A stretch of 64,000 bases of DNA from Actinopolymorpha pittospori (GCF_014873875.1 NZ_JADBEM010000001.1:9858001-9922000), one strand, 5' to 3'. Shown: positions 34,041 to 43,177, counted from the stretch's first letter. Numbers and translations: made by a program. The notes: generated by a model from the sequence alone, not told the origin.

Positions 34041-34283
34041 GCGCCCTCATGCGGCCCCCCGGGCCGACTCAACGCTTGGTCCGGGAGGCCGGGGCCTGTA
34101 GCTGTCCCGGCTCGGCGGGCAGCCAACCCGCACCAGCATTTCCGCAGGTCAGGTCCCATGTCAGATGGACCGGCAAGTGGGAGTCACGCCCAGGACCCAC
34201 GCATTACGAGGCAGCACGGAGGTTGTTCGCGGAGCCGATTTCGTCCACGCTGGCTTCGAGTGGGGGCCGGAGCGGGCACGGGC

Positions 34284-34832
34284 TCAGTGGAGCCAGCGGA
34301 CCTTGTTGAGGTCGGTGGTGAGTTCGACGGTCTTCCAGGCGCTCAGGTCCCGGTTGCCGTCGCTCGCGGCGTAGAAGGTGAGCAGGCCTCGTCCGTACCG
34401 CCGCTGAATGTAGGCGTCGCGTGCGCCGGGATGGGGGCATGCCGATCGTTTGGCGGAGGCGTCTTCCACGCACAGCGCGACAGCGGGCAGGTCGCCGTCC
34501 TCCCCCACCCCGTCGTGTGGCATGAACATCACTTCGCGGGCCTGGGCAAACGTCGGTTCGCCGTCGATGGCGGTAGCGTGTTCGTCGTTGGGGGTGTAGC
34601 TGTAGTGGCGCCCATAGTCGTACCCGTCGGGGAGCCTCACCGGCAGGACCATCGGCGCGTCGACCGCCTCAGCCAAACGGGACTCGACGTACTCGCGACT
34701 GGCCAGGTCGGGGCCGTTGTCGACGGTCAACAGGTCGCCGGCGAGCCACCAGAACGACCAACCGACACCCGCGGTCGCCACGGCGAGGGCGATCCAGGCG
34801 GAGTGGGGTACGCGTCGGCGGCCAGGCGTCAT
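34284..34832 (-). CDS. Membrane-anchored TTDLNKVRWLH-family protein, copy C
   Basis: A 182-residue protein: basic N-terminus (TPGRRRVPHS), one membrane helix about residues 12-34 (AWIALAVATAGVGWSFWWLA), then an outer domain. Visible blocks are REYVESRLAEAVDAP, MVLPVRLPDGYDYGRHYSYT, the Cys pair ALCVEDASAKRSACP and the end AWKTVELTTDLNKVRWLH. It is closest to copy E at 47768 (both have RRRVPHS, AGDLLTVD and SREYV). A CATGAT hexamer lies exactly six bases before the ATG, and CTGCCATGATC is shared with copy D. Function unknown. Confidence 0.8.
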   Translation of the reverse strand: MTPGRRRVPHSAWIALAVATAGVGWSFWWLAGDLLTVDNGPDLASREYVESRLAEAVDAPMVLPVRLPDGYDYGRHYSYTPNDEHATAIDGEPTFAQAREVMFMPHDGVGEDGDLPAVALCVEDASAKRSACPHPGARDAYIQRRYGRGLLTFYAASDGNRDLSAWKTVELTTDLNKVRWLH

Positions 34833-34910
34833 TGCGTGATCATGGCAGCTCGCGGGAGGCCCTGGAGGCGAAACCGACTTCGGATGCGCGGGATTCCGTG
34901 AGCTTCGTCG

Positions 34911-35555
34911 TCAGACGATGGCCGGTATGGTGGTCACGTTGGCGGGCATGGTGGGAAGCGTCCAGGTCTGGTCTCTCTGCCAGCTCGTCCAGCGCTCTTC
35001 GAACGGGCCTCTGCGCTGCTCGAGCAGGGCAAGGACCTGATCCTTCGCCTTCTCGATCTGTACGTGGTCGGTGTCGTCGACCAGGCCGAGTTCGCGGCCG
35101 TACTCGTACTCGTCCTCGTCCTTCCACCGGTACGTCCGATCCGGTTGAACAACGAGGTCGAGCAGGAGATCGTGGGTGTCGAAGCCGATAGGCGTTCGCC
35201 GGTAGGGCCGTTCGAAGTTGACGTACCACTTCGCAAACTGGCCATCCGTGTGGAAGAACAGCAACACGCTGAAGTACGCGTCCGGGATCTGGAAGCCGAG
35301 GATGGTGGCCCCCATGACGTCGGTGGCCAGCGTTTTTCGACCTTCAGCCGCCTCCAGTACCCCCTGATATCGCGGGCCTTCGCGTACGGTGCGCACCGAC
35401 TCGATCTGGGTGGTCGAGGTGAGGATCTCGACGCCTGGCCAGATCGACCACGCGAGCTCGTCTCCCGTGTCGTGCACGACGCGCCCCTGCCACGCCGACG
35501 AGAGACGGCCGCGAAACGCATCGCGTCGCACGATCGCCTGGCCTGTTTCGAACAA
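34911..35555 (-). CDS. DUF402-family protein
   Basis: A 214-residue protein of the DUF402 (FomD/Ntdp-like) beta-barrel family. Typical segments are WPGVEILTSTTQIESVRTVR, FHTDGQFAKWYVNFERPYRR with the family Tyr-Val-Asn core, GFDTHDLLLDLVVQPDRTYR and WKDEDEYEYGRELGLVD. The DxxLDLVV and KDEDEYE acidic residues form the metal site that in characterised members hydrolyses nucleoside di- or triphosphates. It is followed on the same strand by nothing for 78 bases and preceded by the AlkD-like gene 11 bases upstream, likely one operon. Confidence 0.88.
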   Translation of the reverse strand: MFETGQAIVRRDAFRGRLSSAWQGRVVHDTGDELAWSIWPGVEILTSTTQIESVRTVREGPRYQGVLEAAEGRKTLATDVMGATILGFQIPDAYFSVLLFFHTDGQFAKWYVNFERPYRRTPIGFDTHDLLLDLVVQPDRTYRWKDEDEYEYGRELGLVDDTDHVQIEKAKDQVLALLEQRRGPFEERWTSWQRDQTWTLPTMPANVTTIPAIV

Positions 35556-35566
35556 CTCGGCCCTCC

Positions 35567-36253
35567 CTACCTGTCGTGCTGTCGGCGCACCATCTCGGTG
35601 ATCCAGATGGGTGCGAACGGAGACGTGCAGCCCGGGGAGGTCGGGTAGTCCTTGAGGACTTCCAGGCGCTCACCGATGTCGAGTGCGCGGGCGCGGTGCT
35701 CGGCGTGGTCGATCCCGATCTGAGCCAGGCAGTGGTTCATCGCCCACTGCAGGCGGTCGGGGGCGTCTTTCATCTCCGCCTCGATGACGTCGAGCAGTGC
35801 CGCCAGGTCGAGGCCCTCAGGCTTCTTCGTCACGCGTTCGGTGGTCAGCGCCCAGCCGGCACTCGCGACCTTTGGATCCGGATCGGCGAACCAGGCCAGG
35901 CGCAGCTCTTCGGCGTGAGGACTCTTCTTCACCACGTAGCTCACGAGCCAGTCGTGCACCTTGGGTGGGCGCGCCTCGCGCACCATGACGTCCAACTCGT
36001 CGCGCTCGAACGCCTTCGGGCGGCAGATCAGGATCGCCAGCAGCCTCGCCGCGGTGTCAGCCGTATCCCAGAGTTGGCACGCGAGTTCCTGCTGCGTCTT
36101 CAGCCGCTTCGCGAGCGCACGCAGCTTGCCGAGGTTCACACCGTGATCGTCACCGTGTTTCTCGTTCACCTCGCGTATCTTCGGGTCCTCGAGCTCGGCC
36201 AGCTCTGCCATGACCTCGGCCACCTTGCTCTCGGTGAGCGCCGTCTCAGCCAC
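35567..36253 (-). CDS. AlkD-like DNA alkylation repair protein
   Basis: A 228-residue all-helical HEAT-repeat protein. Motifs are KHGDDHGVNLGKLRALAKRL, QLWDTADTAARLLAILICRP, DWLVSYVVKKSPHAEELRLA and QWAMNHCLAQIGIDHAEHRA, in the order seen in AlkD-type glycosylases (PF08713-like). Such proteins remove positively charged alkylated bases. The GTG at 36251-36253 is chosen for the AGGAGG five bases upstream; the frame also reaches 36328. Its 3' neighbour is the DUF402 gene (11-base gap). Confidence 0.85.
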   Translation of the reverse strand: MAETALTESKVAEVMAELAELEDPKIREVNEKHGDDHGVNLGKLRALAKRLKTQQELACQLWDTADTAARLLAILICRPKAFERDELDVMVREARPPKVHDWLVSYVVKKSPHAEELRLAWFADPDPKVASAGWALTTERVTKKPEGLDLAALLDVIEAEMKDAPDRLQWAMNHCLAQIGIDHAEHRARALDIGERLEVLKDYPTSPGCTSPFAPIWITEMVRRQHDR

Positions 36254-36382
36254 CTCAGCCTCCTGTCCATCAGGTGCGGTCAGCCTATGACGGAAGTCGG
36301 CCTCCCTCGCGGACTCGAATGGCGGCACCGCCTTCTCGACCTGAGTTCGACGCGCCGGCCGCCGTGGGCAGACAATGGCACC

Positions 36383-37348
36383 GTGAGCGTCAAGGAACTG
36401 AGCCAGGAAGAGGTCGTGGCGTTCCTGGCCGGACGGCCGGGTACCGCAACGGACCTGCAGGCACTGTCGGGCGGGGCGTGGTCATCGGCGTGGGCCTACC
36501 GGGTAGGCGACGAAGAGCTGGTGGTCCGCTTCGGTCCGGAGGTGGCCTGGTATGAGGCCGACCGGATGGCCATGGCCTTCGCCGGCCCAGATCTGCCCGT
36601 GCCGGAGGTCAGGGAGGTGGGCACCACCCCGTCCGGACGGGCCTATGCCATCTCGGTGCGTCACCACGGGGGGTTCCTGGAGGACACGCCTGTGGAGATG
36701 GCCGACGTACTCGCTCCCACGCTCACCCGCCTGCTCGTCGCCCTCTATCGGGTGCCGCCGAGTCCGGGTTCCCCGGTGGTCTGGCACGAAGCGGGCGGGT
36801 CCACCAGGAGTTGGCGGGAGTTCCTCCTCGCTGGCCTGGTCGACGATCCGGCGAACCTGGTGCACGGATGGAGTACCGCCCTGGCGGACGACCGGAAGCT
36901 GGCCGCGCTGTCCGCGGCGGTCACCGAACGCGTGTCGGCCCTGATGGATGCCTGCCCGGAGCGTCGGGACCTGATCCACGCCGATCTGCTGCACGGCAAC
37001 GTACTCGTGAGTCCGGACGCCCGCCGGGTCGAAGCGGTGCTGTCGTGGAAGTGCTCGGTGCGGGGCGACTTCCTCTTCGATGCCGCCTGGTGCAGCTTCT
37101 GGGCACCGTTCCACCCGGGGATCGCCGCTGCCGACCCGCTGTCCGGGCTGCTCCGGGACCCGAGCGTGCAGGCAGAGCCCGACGCCCTCGTCGACGCCGC
37201 TGTCCGCCACCACTGCTATGAGCTGCACATCGGCTTCACCCATCTGGGGTGGAACGTGTGGACCGGAAACCAGGCCGCTCTCACCGAGACAGCACGGTGC
37301 CTCGCCGAGGTCCTCGAGCGCGGCCCCCTGCCCCTGACCGGCGACTGA
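36383..37348 (+). CDS. APH-fold phosphotransferase, intact paralogue of the IS21-split gene
   Basis: A 321-residue APH-family protein. N-lobe: GGAWSSAWAYRVGDEELVVR near residue 30; LPVPEVREVGTTPSGRAYAI hinge; catalytic loop HADLLHGN near residue 200. The position of the metal-binding Asp, normally IDW, reads AVLSWKCSVRGDFLFD, so Ser replaces it. The same change occurs in the paralogue at 57522-61043 (AVISWKCSLRGDFLYD). It may be an unusual kinase or have lost activity. The GTG at 36383 has a GACAAT -10-like hexamer six bases upstream, suggesting a leaderless mRNA. The substrate is unknown. Confidence 0.82.
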   Translation: MSVKELSQEEVVAFLAGRPGTATDLQALSGGAWSSAWAYRVGDEELVVRFGPEVAWYEADRMAMAFAGPDLPVPEVREVGTTPSGRAYAISVRHHGGFLEDTPVEMADVLAPTLTRLLVALYRVPPSPGSPVVWHEAGGSTRSWREFLLAGLVDDPANLVHGWSTALADDRKLAALSAAVTERVSALMDACPERRDLIHADLLHGNVLVSPDARRVEAVLSWKCSVRGDFLFDAAWCSFWAPFHPGIAAADPLSGLLRDPSVQAEPDALVDAAVRHHCYELHIGFTHLGWNVWTGNQAALTETARCLAEVLERGPLPLTGD

Positions 37349-37405
37349 AGGCAGGACGGCTAACGGTTCTGGTCGTACCCCTGCAGCATCGCCTCGACGA
37401 ACCGG

Positions 37406-38368
37406 TCACGACGGTTCGCCGGGCCGGTCGCCGTCCTCGGTGAACGGGCGGCGATACCTCGGCCTCCTGAGTACCTCGCGGTAGCCCGTGCGTTCGTAGA
37501 AGCCGACCGTCTGGTTGGCGTTCTCCAGGACCGTTGAGATCCGTACGCGCTCCAGCCCAGCCGCAGCGCACCGCGCCAGTCCGGTACGCACCAGCGCCGT
37601 CGCCAGACCGCGCCGCCGATACGGTGCCCGCACGGCAACCCACGGTGTCACGCCGGTGCCGGAATCACCCATCTCGTTGATCACCACGCCGGCCACCTGT
37701 TCGCCGTCCCAGGCGACACACCACAGGGCGGTGTCCGACTGCCGTTCGGCCACGTCACGTCGATACTCCTCAAAGGTGCGCGGCACGTGTGCGTGTGCGC
37801 CAGTCGCGAATGACTCCTCGATCGCCGCGTGGATGAGGCGGTGCTCGGCCTCGCCCAGGTTCCGTTCGACCAAGCCGTCGGGAAGAGGCACCGGCGCCGG
37901 GGCGGTCTCGGCCAGGTCGCACTCCAGCTCGACCACGGTGAACACCAGCCGGAACCCGGCCCGCTCCAGCAGGTCTCGCACATCGGGCTGATCGGTGTCG
38001 GCGTTGCCGCCGAACACGTACGGCCCGTCGCCGTGGAGCACCGGCGGATCCTGTCGCGCTGCCCGTATCTGCCAGGCCAGAAGGCCACCACCGATGCCGC
38101 GCCGCCGCCATCGCGGATGGACGTACCCGAGCACAAGCAGCAGCCGCGTACCGTTCCACTCGGTCCACCAGTCCATCCAGGTGTAACCGACCGGCGTCTC
38201 ACCGACGCGCGCGATCCGGCAGTACCGCAGCCGCTCGGGCGCCGGGTCAGTGTCTGGACCGGGCAACCAGGCATCCGGCTTGATGGTGCGGACCGCGGAA
38301 CGCACCGCCTCGATGGCCCTCAGGTCACCGTCACCGGTATAGGCCGACAGCGTCAGCTCGGCAGGCAT
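37406..38368 (-). CDS. Tandem GNAT acetyltransferase (two domains)
   Basis: A 320-residue protein with two GCN5-type domains. Domain 1 (about 1-150) has the acetyl-CoA motif VHPRWRRRGIGGGLLAWQIR; domain 2 (about 165-310) has VRAPYRRRGLATALVRTGLA and the C-terminal NANQTVGFYERTGYRE. This layout resembles mycothiol synthase MshD and antibiotic or amine acetyltransferases. No substrate can be assigned. The ATG at 38366-38368 is preferred; ATGs at 38374 and 38386 are also in frame. It is convergent with the APH gene at 36383. Confidence 0.88.
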   Translation of the reverse strand: MPAELTLSAYTGDGDLRAIEAVRSAVRTIKPDAWLPGPDTDPAPERLRYCRIARVGETPVGYTWMDWWTEWNGTRLLLVLGYVHPRWRRRGIGGGLLAWQIRAARQDPPVLHGDGPYVFGGNADTDQPDVRDLLERAGFRLVFTVVELECDLAETAPAPVPLPDGLVERNLGEAEHRLIHAAIEESFATGAHAHVPRTFEEYRRDVAERQSDTALWCVAWDGEQVAGVVINEMGDSGTGVTPWVAVRAPYRRRGLATALVRTGLARCAAAGLERVRISTVLENANQTVGFYERTGYREVLRRPRYRRPFTEDGDRPGEPS

Positions 38369-38483
38369 CGTCATGCCCGAGGACACTTACGGACGCGCCG
38401 CGCACGGTCAACAGGTTTCGGCAGCCGTGGTTCGGCGGAACCGAGACCCCGCCACCGACAGCCAGCCACCGAGTCAGCCGACC

Positions 38484-38506
38484 GTTGACCTGAGCCCTGG
38501 GTCAAC
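38484..38506. promoter_or_regulatory. Inverted repeat GTTGACC-N9-GGTCAAC
   Basis: Perfect 7-bp arms around nine bases, just upstream of the -35 of the Clp-N regulator gene. GTTGACC recurs at the start codon (about 38540-38546) and inside the -35 itself. The repeated half-site suggests an operator array, perhaps for the gene's own HTH protein. Confidence 0.55.
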
Positions 38507-38512
38507 AGTTCA

Positions 38513-38541
38513 TTGACCCAGAGGATCGGTCAGCTTACTGT
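38513..38541 (+). promoter_or_regulatory. Promoter TTGACC-N17-TACTGT, leaderless
   Basis: TTGACC (38513-38518) and TACTGT (38536-38541) are exactly 17 bases apart, and the ATG at 38548 follows six bases after the -10. It is the clearest promoter in the window. Confidence 0.65.
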
Positions 38542-38547
38542 TGACCC

Positions 38548-39270
38548 ATGATTCAGCGACCCAGCCTGCAGGACTTGATCGGGATCGTGCGGGACGAGGC
38601 CGGCGACGACGTGGGCGAGCAGCTCGCGACCGCCCAAGCTCTGGTCACCGAGCTCAACACGACCGGCGATGCCGTCCTGGACCACTTCGTCTTCCGGGCA
38701 CGTCGTAGTGGCTGGAACTGGGTGCAGATCAGTGACGCCCTTGGCGTGACGAAGCAGGCTGTGCACCGACGCTTCGCCACGAACGTCGCCGGTTTGACGT
38801 ACGAACGTCTCACACCACGCGCGAAACGCTCGTTGGACGCCGCGGCCGAGCACGCCAAATCACTCGGGCACGGCTATCTCGGAACCGAGCACATCCTGCT
38901 GGGTCTCTACAGCGAACCCGAGAGCATCGCGGCGAAGATCCTGGTCGCCGCCGGCATCGGCCCGCAGGCCGCGGAGGCCGCGGTGCTGGCACTCGCGCCT
39001 CGAGGCGGCGGTAAGCCCAAGCGAACGGACCTGCCCCATACGCCTCGGACCAACGCGGTGCTCTCCAGCGCCGTGAACGAGGCGCTCGAGTTTGGCCACA
39101 ACTACGTGGGGACCGAGCATCTTCTTCTTGGCCTTTACCAGGTGCCGGCCGGCCTCGCGGCGCAGATCCTGCAACGCCTGGGGCTGGATGGCGACACCGC
39201 GCGGCGGGAAGTCGTCACAGCCCTCTCCACGCTCCAACAAACCGCACCTCAGCGAGAGGACGAAGACTGA
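38548..39270 (+). CDS. HTH regulator fused to two Clp-N repeats
   Basis: A 240-residue protein. Residues about 45-75 form a helix-turn-helix (WNWVQISDALGVTKQAVHRR). Residues about 90-230 form a double Clp N-terminal domain, with the repeat marks YLGTEHILLGLYSEPES and YVGTEHLLLGLYQVPAG. Clp-N domains bind ClpS or substrates on ClpA/ClpC; here the ATPase part is absent, so a regulatory or adaptor role is inferred. The stop overlaps the start of a truncated ABC exporter gene (TGATG at 39268-39272), so the two were one operon. It may bind the GTTGACC repeats. Confidence 0.88.
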   Translation: MIQRPSLQDLIGIVRDEAGDDVGEQLATAQALVTELNTTGDAVLDHFVFRARRSGWNWVQISDALGVTKQAVHRRFATNVAGLTYERLTPRAKRSLDAAAEHAKSLGHGYLGTEHILLGLYSEPESIAAKILVAAGIGPQAAEAAVLALAPRGGGKPKRTDLPHTPRTNAVLSSAVNEALEFGHNYVGTEHLLLGLYQVPAGLAAQILQRLGLDGDTARREVVTALSTLQQTAPQREDED

Positions 39271-39497
39271 TGTCGCTGAACAGGCTGGAGACTGGGCACG
39301 ACGGGGGCGGGCCGGAGGATGGTCGGGCCACCATGCGGCGGATGGTGAGGTTCGTCCGGCCGTACCGGTGGCGCCTGGCTGGATACGCAGCCCTGCTGGC
39401 CGCCTCATCCTTCGCCGGAATCGTGCCGCCGCTGATCTTCAAAGCGCTGCTGGACACGGCCATCCCGCATCGCGACGTTGTGCTGCTCAACCTGCGG
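39270..39497 (+). pseudogene. ABC exporter, N-terminal fragment only
   Basis: About 75 codons of an ABC multidrug-type exporter: RRMVRFVRPYRWRLAGYAAL, LAASSFAGIVPPLIFKALLD and TAIPHRDVVLLNL. The rest of the membrane domain and the whole ATPase are missing; after about 39497 the sequence is unrelated and the frame drifts to 39680. The start overlaps the Clp-N gene stop. This is a deletion or insertion junction, with the orphan lipoprotein gene on its far side. Confidence 0.75.
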
Positions 39498-39657
39498 TGC
39501 CCGACTTGTCCGCGTTCGGACGGCAACATTGACTGCTCGTCCACCAGGACTACTCTCGGCCGAAATGGATGGGAGGGGTCGCATCGCGGAATACTCCGTC
39601 AGCGACTTGTATCGGATCCGTATCGACTATCGGCCATCCCTAAGAGAGTGAACGAGG

Positions 39658-41622
39658 ATGTCGGGAAAAAAGTCCCGTAGAGATCTTCTCACGCTGGGCG
39701 CGACAGTTGGTGGCACTCTCCTGCTCGGCGGTTGCGACTTCCTCGCGACCGATCCATCCCGGGACGATAGTCCAGGTAGAGGGACGAGTGCTGGCGAAAG
39801 GCAGACGGAAATCGAGGCGCCGACGCTTGCCCAGCGAGTCAAGGCCGGCGACTTGCCACCACTAAAAGAGAGACTTCCGGACCAGCCGAGGGTGATCCAA
39901 CCGGTCGAGCGGTTGGGAACATATGGTGGGACCTGGCGCAATGCGCTTATCGGATCGGACGTCAACTCGATCATCGGGACATGGAAGTACGACCCGCTGG
40001 TCATGTGGGACCGCAAGTGGGAGAACGTGGTTCCGAACGTTGCGGAGAATGTCGAGATCTCCGGGGGCGGCCGCGAGTACCTGTTCACACTTCGGCGGGG
40101 GATGAAGTGGTCCGACGGCGAGCCGCTCACGGCGGACGACATCATGTTCTGGTACGAGGCAGTCTTCAAGAACAAGGAACTGACTCCGGTCATCTCCAAC
40201 TGGCTCCAGTTCGGAGGAGAGCCGCTGCTCGCGGAGAAGGTCGACGACTACAAGGTGCGGTTCAGCTTCGCACAGCCGTACGCGCTGTTCCTCCAACAGC
40301 TCGCCGACTGGGATCCGATCGTCGAGCTACTCCCGAGCCACTATCTGAAGCAGTTCCACAAGGACCACAATCCCGAGATCGATGCGCTCGTAAAGAAGGA
40401 GAAGCTGTCAAGCTGGGTCGACCTGTGGTACCTGCGAACGGACATCTACAACAATACCGAGTTGCCCACTCATCGTGGGTGGCGGCTTACCAACGGGCTC
40501 AGCAGTGGCGACCGGGTCGTCTACGACCGTAACCCGTACTACTTCGCCGTCGATCCGCAGGGCAGGCAGCTGCCATATATCGACCGTATTACGTACCAGA
40601 TCTTCAACCAAGACGAGGTGTTGATCCTCCGGGCCGCCAGCGGCGAGATCGACATGTACCACCATGACCCGATCGCGAACCCGAGGAACCGACCCGTCCT
40701 GGCGCGAGATGCCGAGCGTGGCGGATACAAGCTGTGGCGCATGAGGGATACACAGATGAACGCCATGGGAATCTGCCTGAACCTCACTCACAAGGATCCC
40801 GTCAAGCGAAGCATGTATCAGAACAAGGACTTTCGCATCGCCCTTTCGTACGCCATCAACCGTCCGGAGATCATCAAAGCGGTTTATCAGCGCCAGGGCA
40901 AACCGTGGCAGACCGCTCCGCGGCCCGAGGTGCCGTTCTACGATTCCGACGACATCGGAACCCAGTACACCGAGTACGACCTCGATCGGGCGAACGAGCA
41001 TCTAGACAAGACGGGTTATCAGGAACGGTCCAGCGGCGGAATCCGCCTTGACCCAAACGGGAACCCGATTGCCATCACCGTTCTGACGGATGTTCGATAC
41101 TTCGAAATGGCTGACGTGCTGCAGCTCATGAAGGGGTCGTGGAGAGAAGTAGGAATTGATCTGAGGATCGAAAATCTCGACACCTCTCTGTATGGGCCAC
41201 GCAAGCAGACCGGCGACTACGACTGTACGACGGACATCGGGGAGTACGGATCCAAGGGGATGATTCTGGACCCTCGCTGGTTGTTCGCTACCTCAGGCTC
41301 GTCATTCGCCCCGTTGTGGTCGAACTGGTATGAGGGCGCAACTCCGAGCGAAGAGCCACCGGAGCCCATGAAACGCCAGATGGCCATCTATCACGATGAG
41401 GTCGAGGGGTCGCTCGATCTGGAAGCGCGATACGAAGGCATGCGAAAGATCATCGAGATCGCCCGGGACGAGTTCTGGACCATGGGAATCAGCCTTCCCG
41501 CTCAATCCGTGGCACTCGTGAAGAACAACTTCCACAACGTGCCGAAGGATATGTGGTACTCCACATCGTGGCCAACGCCGGGGCCTTCCAACATCTGCCA
41601 GTACTTTATCACCGAAGAATGA
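39658..41622 (+). CDS. TAT-exported solute-binding lipoprotein, SBP family 5, orphan
   Basis: A 654-residue substrate-binding lipoprotein. The signal has a twin-arginine motif (SRRDLL) and lipobox LLGGC (Cys26), so it is exported folded and lipidated. Family-5 features include YDPLVMWDRKWENVVPNVAE, FTLRRGMKWSDGEPLTADDI and NKDFRIALSYAINRPEI. The long acidic form with YLRTDIYNNTELPTHRGWR is typical of the actinobacterial oligopeptide/sugar-peptide group. No permease or ATPase gene adjoins it, so it is an orphan or a relic of an operon lost at the junction near 39497. It has lower GC than its neighbours. Confidence 0.9.
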   Translation: MSGKKSRRDLLTLGATVGGTLLLGGCDFLATDPSRDDSPGRGTSAGERQTEIEAPTLAQRVKAGDLPPLKERLPDQPRVIQPVERLGTYGGTWRNALIGSDVNSIIGTWKYDPLVMWDRKWENVVPNVAENVEISGGGREYLFTLRRGMKWSDGEPLTADDIMFWYEAVFKNKELTPVISNWLQFGGEPLLAEKVDDYKVRFSFAQPYALFLQQLADWDPIVELLPSHYLKQFHKDHNPEIDALVKKEKLSSWVDLWYLRTDIYNNTELPTHRGWRLTNGLSSGDRVVYDRNPYYFAVDPQGRQLPYIDRITYQIFNQDEVLILRAASGEIDMYHHDPIANPRNRPVLARDAERGGYKLWRMRDTQMNAMGICLNLTHKDPVKRSMYQNKDFRIALSYAINRPEIIKAVYQRQGKPWQTAPRPEVPFYDSDDIGTQYTEYDLDRANEHLDKTGYQERSSGGIRLDPNGNPIAITVLTDVRYFEMADVLQLMKGSWREVGIDLRIENLDTSLYGPRKQTGDYDCTTDIGEYGSKGMILDPRWLFATSGSSFAPLWSNWYEGATPSEEPPEPMKRQMAIYHDEVEGSLDLEARYEGMRKIIEIARDEFWTMGISLPAQSVALVKNNFHNVPKDMWYSTSWPTPGPSNICQYFITEE

Positions 41623-41724
41623 CAGAACTCCGCGCGGTCGGGCCGCGGGGTCAGGCGAGGGGGTGACCAGCAGGGCGAAAGGTGATCCCGCCACCAGCGA
41701 AGCCGCGATCGGCCGCCATCGGCC

Positions 41725-42106
41725 TCACGACCCGGCGCCGCCCGGGGTGAGGATTTCCATGAGATGTCCGTCGGGGTCGTGGAAGTAAGTGCCCCTGCGG
41801 CCTTTGGTGTTGCTGTGATATCTGCCCAATCTCTTGGCATGCGGGATCGCCGTAGTGGGTGATTCCACCGTGCTGGATGCGGGCGAGGGCGGCGTCGAAC
41901 TCCTGCTCGCCGACCATGAACGCGTAGTGGTGTGGCTCAAAGTCGTCCAGCTGGTCGTAGTCCAGGCTGACCTGGTTGGCCAGCGTGACCGGCGTGAAGT
42001 GCGCCACCGGCGGATCGACACTCAGGCCGAGGATGTCGGCCAGGAACTGCGCCGAGGCTTGCGGGTCACGGGCGGGGACGATGGTGTGATTCAGTTCCAC
42101 GGTCAT
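41725..42106 (-). pseudogene. VOC-family protein with a one-base insertion
   Basis: Two frames together give a full VOC protein. Frame 1 from 42106: VELNHTIVPARDPQASAQFL and HYAFMVGEQEFDAALARIQH to THYGDP. Frame 2 to 41725: AKRLGRYHSNTKGRRGTYFH then DPDGHLMEIL. The join is at about 41842, where one extra G (in a run of three) shifts the frame. Without it the protein would be about 126 residues with the usual DPDGHLMEI end. Decay or a base-calling error are both possible. Confidence 0.7.
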
Positions 42107-42247
42107 AGTGACTCCTGCTTCAGGTTCGGGGCTACGCGTGGTGGGGTGCTCGGGGGCCTTGGCGACCCGGCATGGTGCATGGATGCGCGGCTGCCCGGGG
42201 GAGGGCAGGGCTTCTCCGGCTGCCCTCCCCCGGCTGCAGCCGCCGTG

Positions 42248-42598
42248 TCATACGTCGATCTGCTCGAAGATGTGCGGGTACGACACGATGTCGTCGGGGA
42301 ACTCGGCCGCCATGCGCTGGAACTCCGGGCTGCCGAACGCCGTGGCGAGCGCCTCGGTCGACTCCCAGACCGCGACGTTCATCAGAAGCTGACTGTCCGC
42401 CGTGCCCTTGTGCATCTGCAGGGAGACGAATCCTGGCTGAGCCTTCATGAACTCGGCCTGCTTCCGAAAGAGGTCCAGGAACGATTCAGTCCTCTCCTTC
42501 GGGACGACGAAGGAGTTGGCCAGAACGATGGGCCCGGTCTTCTCCTTGAACTGCGCGAACATCGGCGTGTGCGGGTCGAGACTCTGCAGCTTGGCCAT
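42248..42598 (-). CDS. Antibiotic biosynthesis monooxygenase (ABM)-domain protein
   Basis: A 116-residue dimeric alpha-beta barrel protein. The ABM core is IVLANSFVVPKERTESFLDL, FMKAQPGFVSLQMHKG and MNVAVWESTEALATAF, ending with a Pro-His-Phe segment. Members include quinol monooxygenases and small heme-oxygenase-like enzymes. It lies between the VOC remnant and a DUF1772 gene on the same strand. The role is unclear. Confidence 0.85.
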   Translation of the reverse strand: MAKLQSLDPHTPMFAQFKEKTGPIVLANSFVVPKERTESFLDLFRKQAEFMKAQPGFVSLQMHKGTADSQLLMNVAVWESTEALATAFGSPEFQRMAAEFPDDIVSYPHIFEQIDV

Positions 42599-42713
42599 TT
42601 TCGGTACTTCCTCTCGCTATCGGTCAGTGGGTGTCACTGGGGCCCTGCGTCCTGCGGATACCAGCGGACTTCGAGGGTGTTGGTGTCCGGACCGGGCGGG
42701 TGAGCCCGTGGGC

Positions 42714-43160
42714 TCAGGTGAGGGCAGCGACCAGCAGGGCGAAGGCGGCGATGATGACGGCGACGCGGACGTAGTGGAGGCGGTCCCAGCGGTTCATCTG
42801 CTGCTTCCAGTCGGCGGGCCGGTTGTCAGGGGTCCACGTCTTGCTCTGGTTGTTGATCGGGACGAGCAGCAGGATCGACATGATCACGCTGAGGATCAGC
42901 AGCGCGTCGGCGGTGACGACGAGGCCGGTGCCGCGGTGGTGCCATCCGGCGATGGCCCAGATGGCGACGAGGACGAGCGAGCCGATGTACCAGACCGGCA
43001 TCACGGCGCCGAGCATCCGGCCCCCGTGGGCGCGGCCGCGTTGACCACTGTCCTCTGGGAGGGCGTTGAGGATCGGGTTGATGACGAAGGCGACGGAGAA
43101 CTCCACCCCCACCATCACGCCGACGACCACGGTGGTGAACACCTCGAGTGCGTTGAGCAT
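42714..43160 (-). CDS. DUF1772-family membrane protein (anthrone oxygenase-like)
   Basis: A 148-residue membrane protein with four helices: ALEVFTTVVVGVMVGVEFSV, VMPVWYIGSLVLVAIWAIAG, VVTADALLILSVIMSILLLV and a last VRVAVIIAAFALLVAAL. The conserved segment WKQQMNRWDRLHYVR is the usual DUF1772 end. The family includes fungal anthrone oxygenases; bacterial members are uncharacterised. GAGGG lies before the ATG at 43158-43160. It is divergent from a TetR gene with palindromes between. Confidence 0.87.
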   Translation of the reverse strand: MLNALEVFTTVVVGVMVGVEFSVAFVINPILNALPEDSGQRGRAHGGRMLGAVMPVWYIGSLVLVAIWAIAGWHHRGTGLVVTADALLILSVIMSILLLVPINNQSKTWTPDNRPADWKQQMNRWDRLHYVRVAVIIAAFALLVAALT

Positions 43161-43177
43161 GGTGACCCTCTTGGAAT

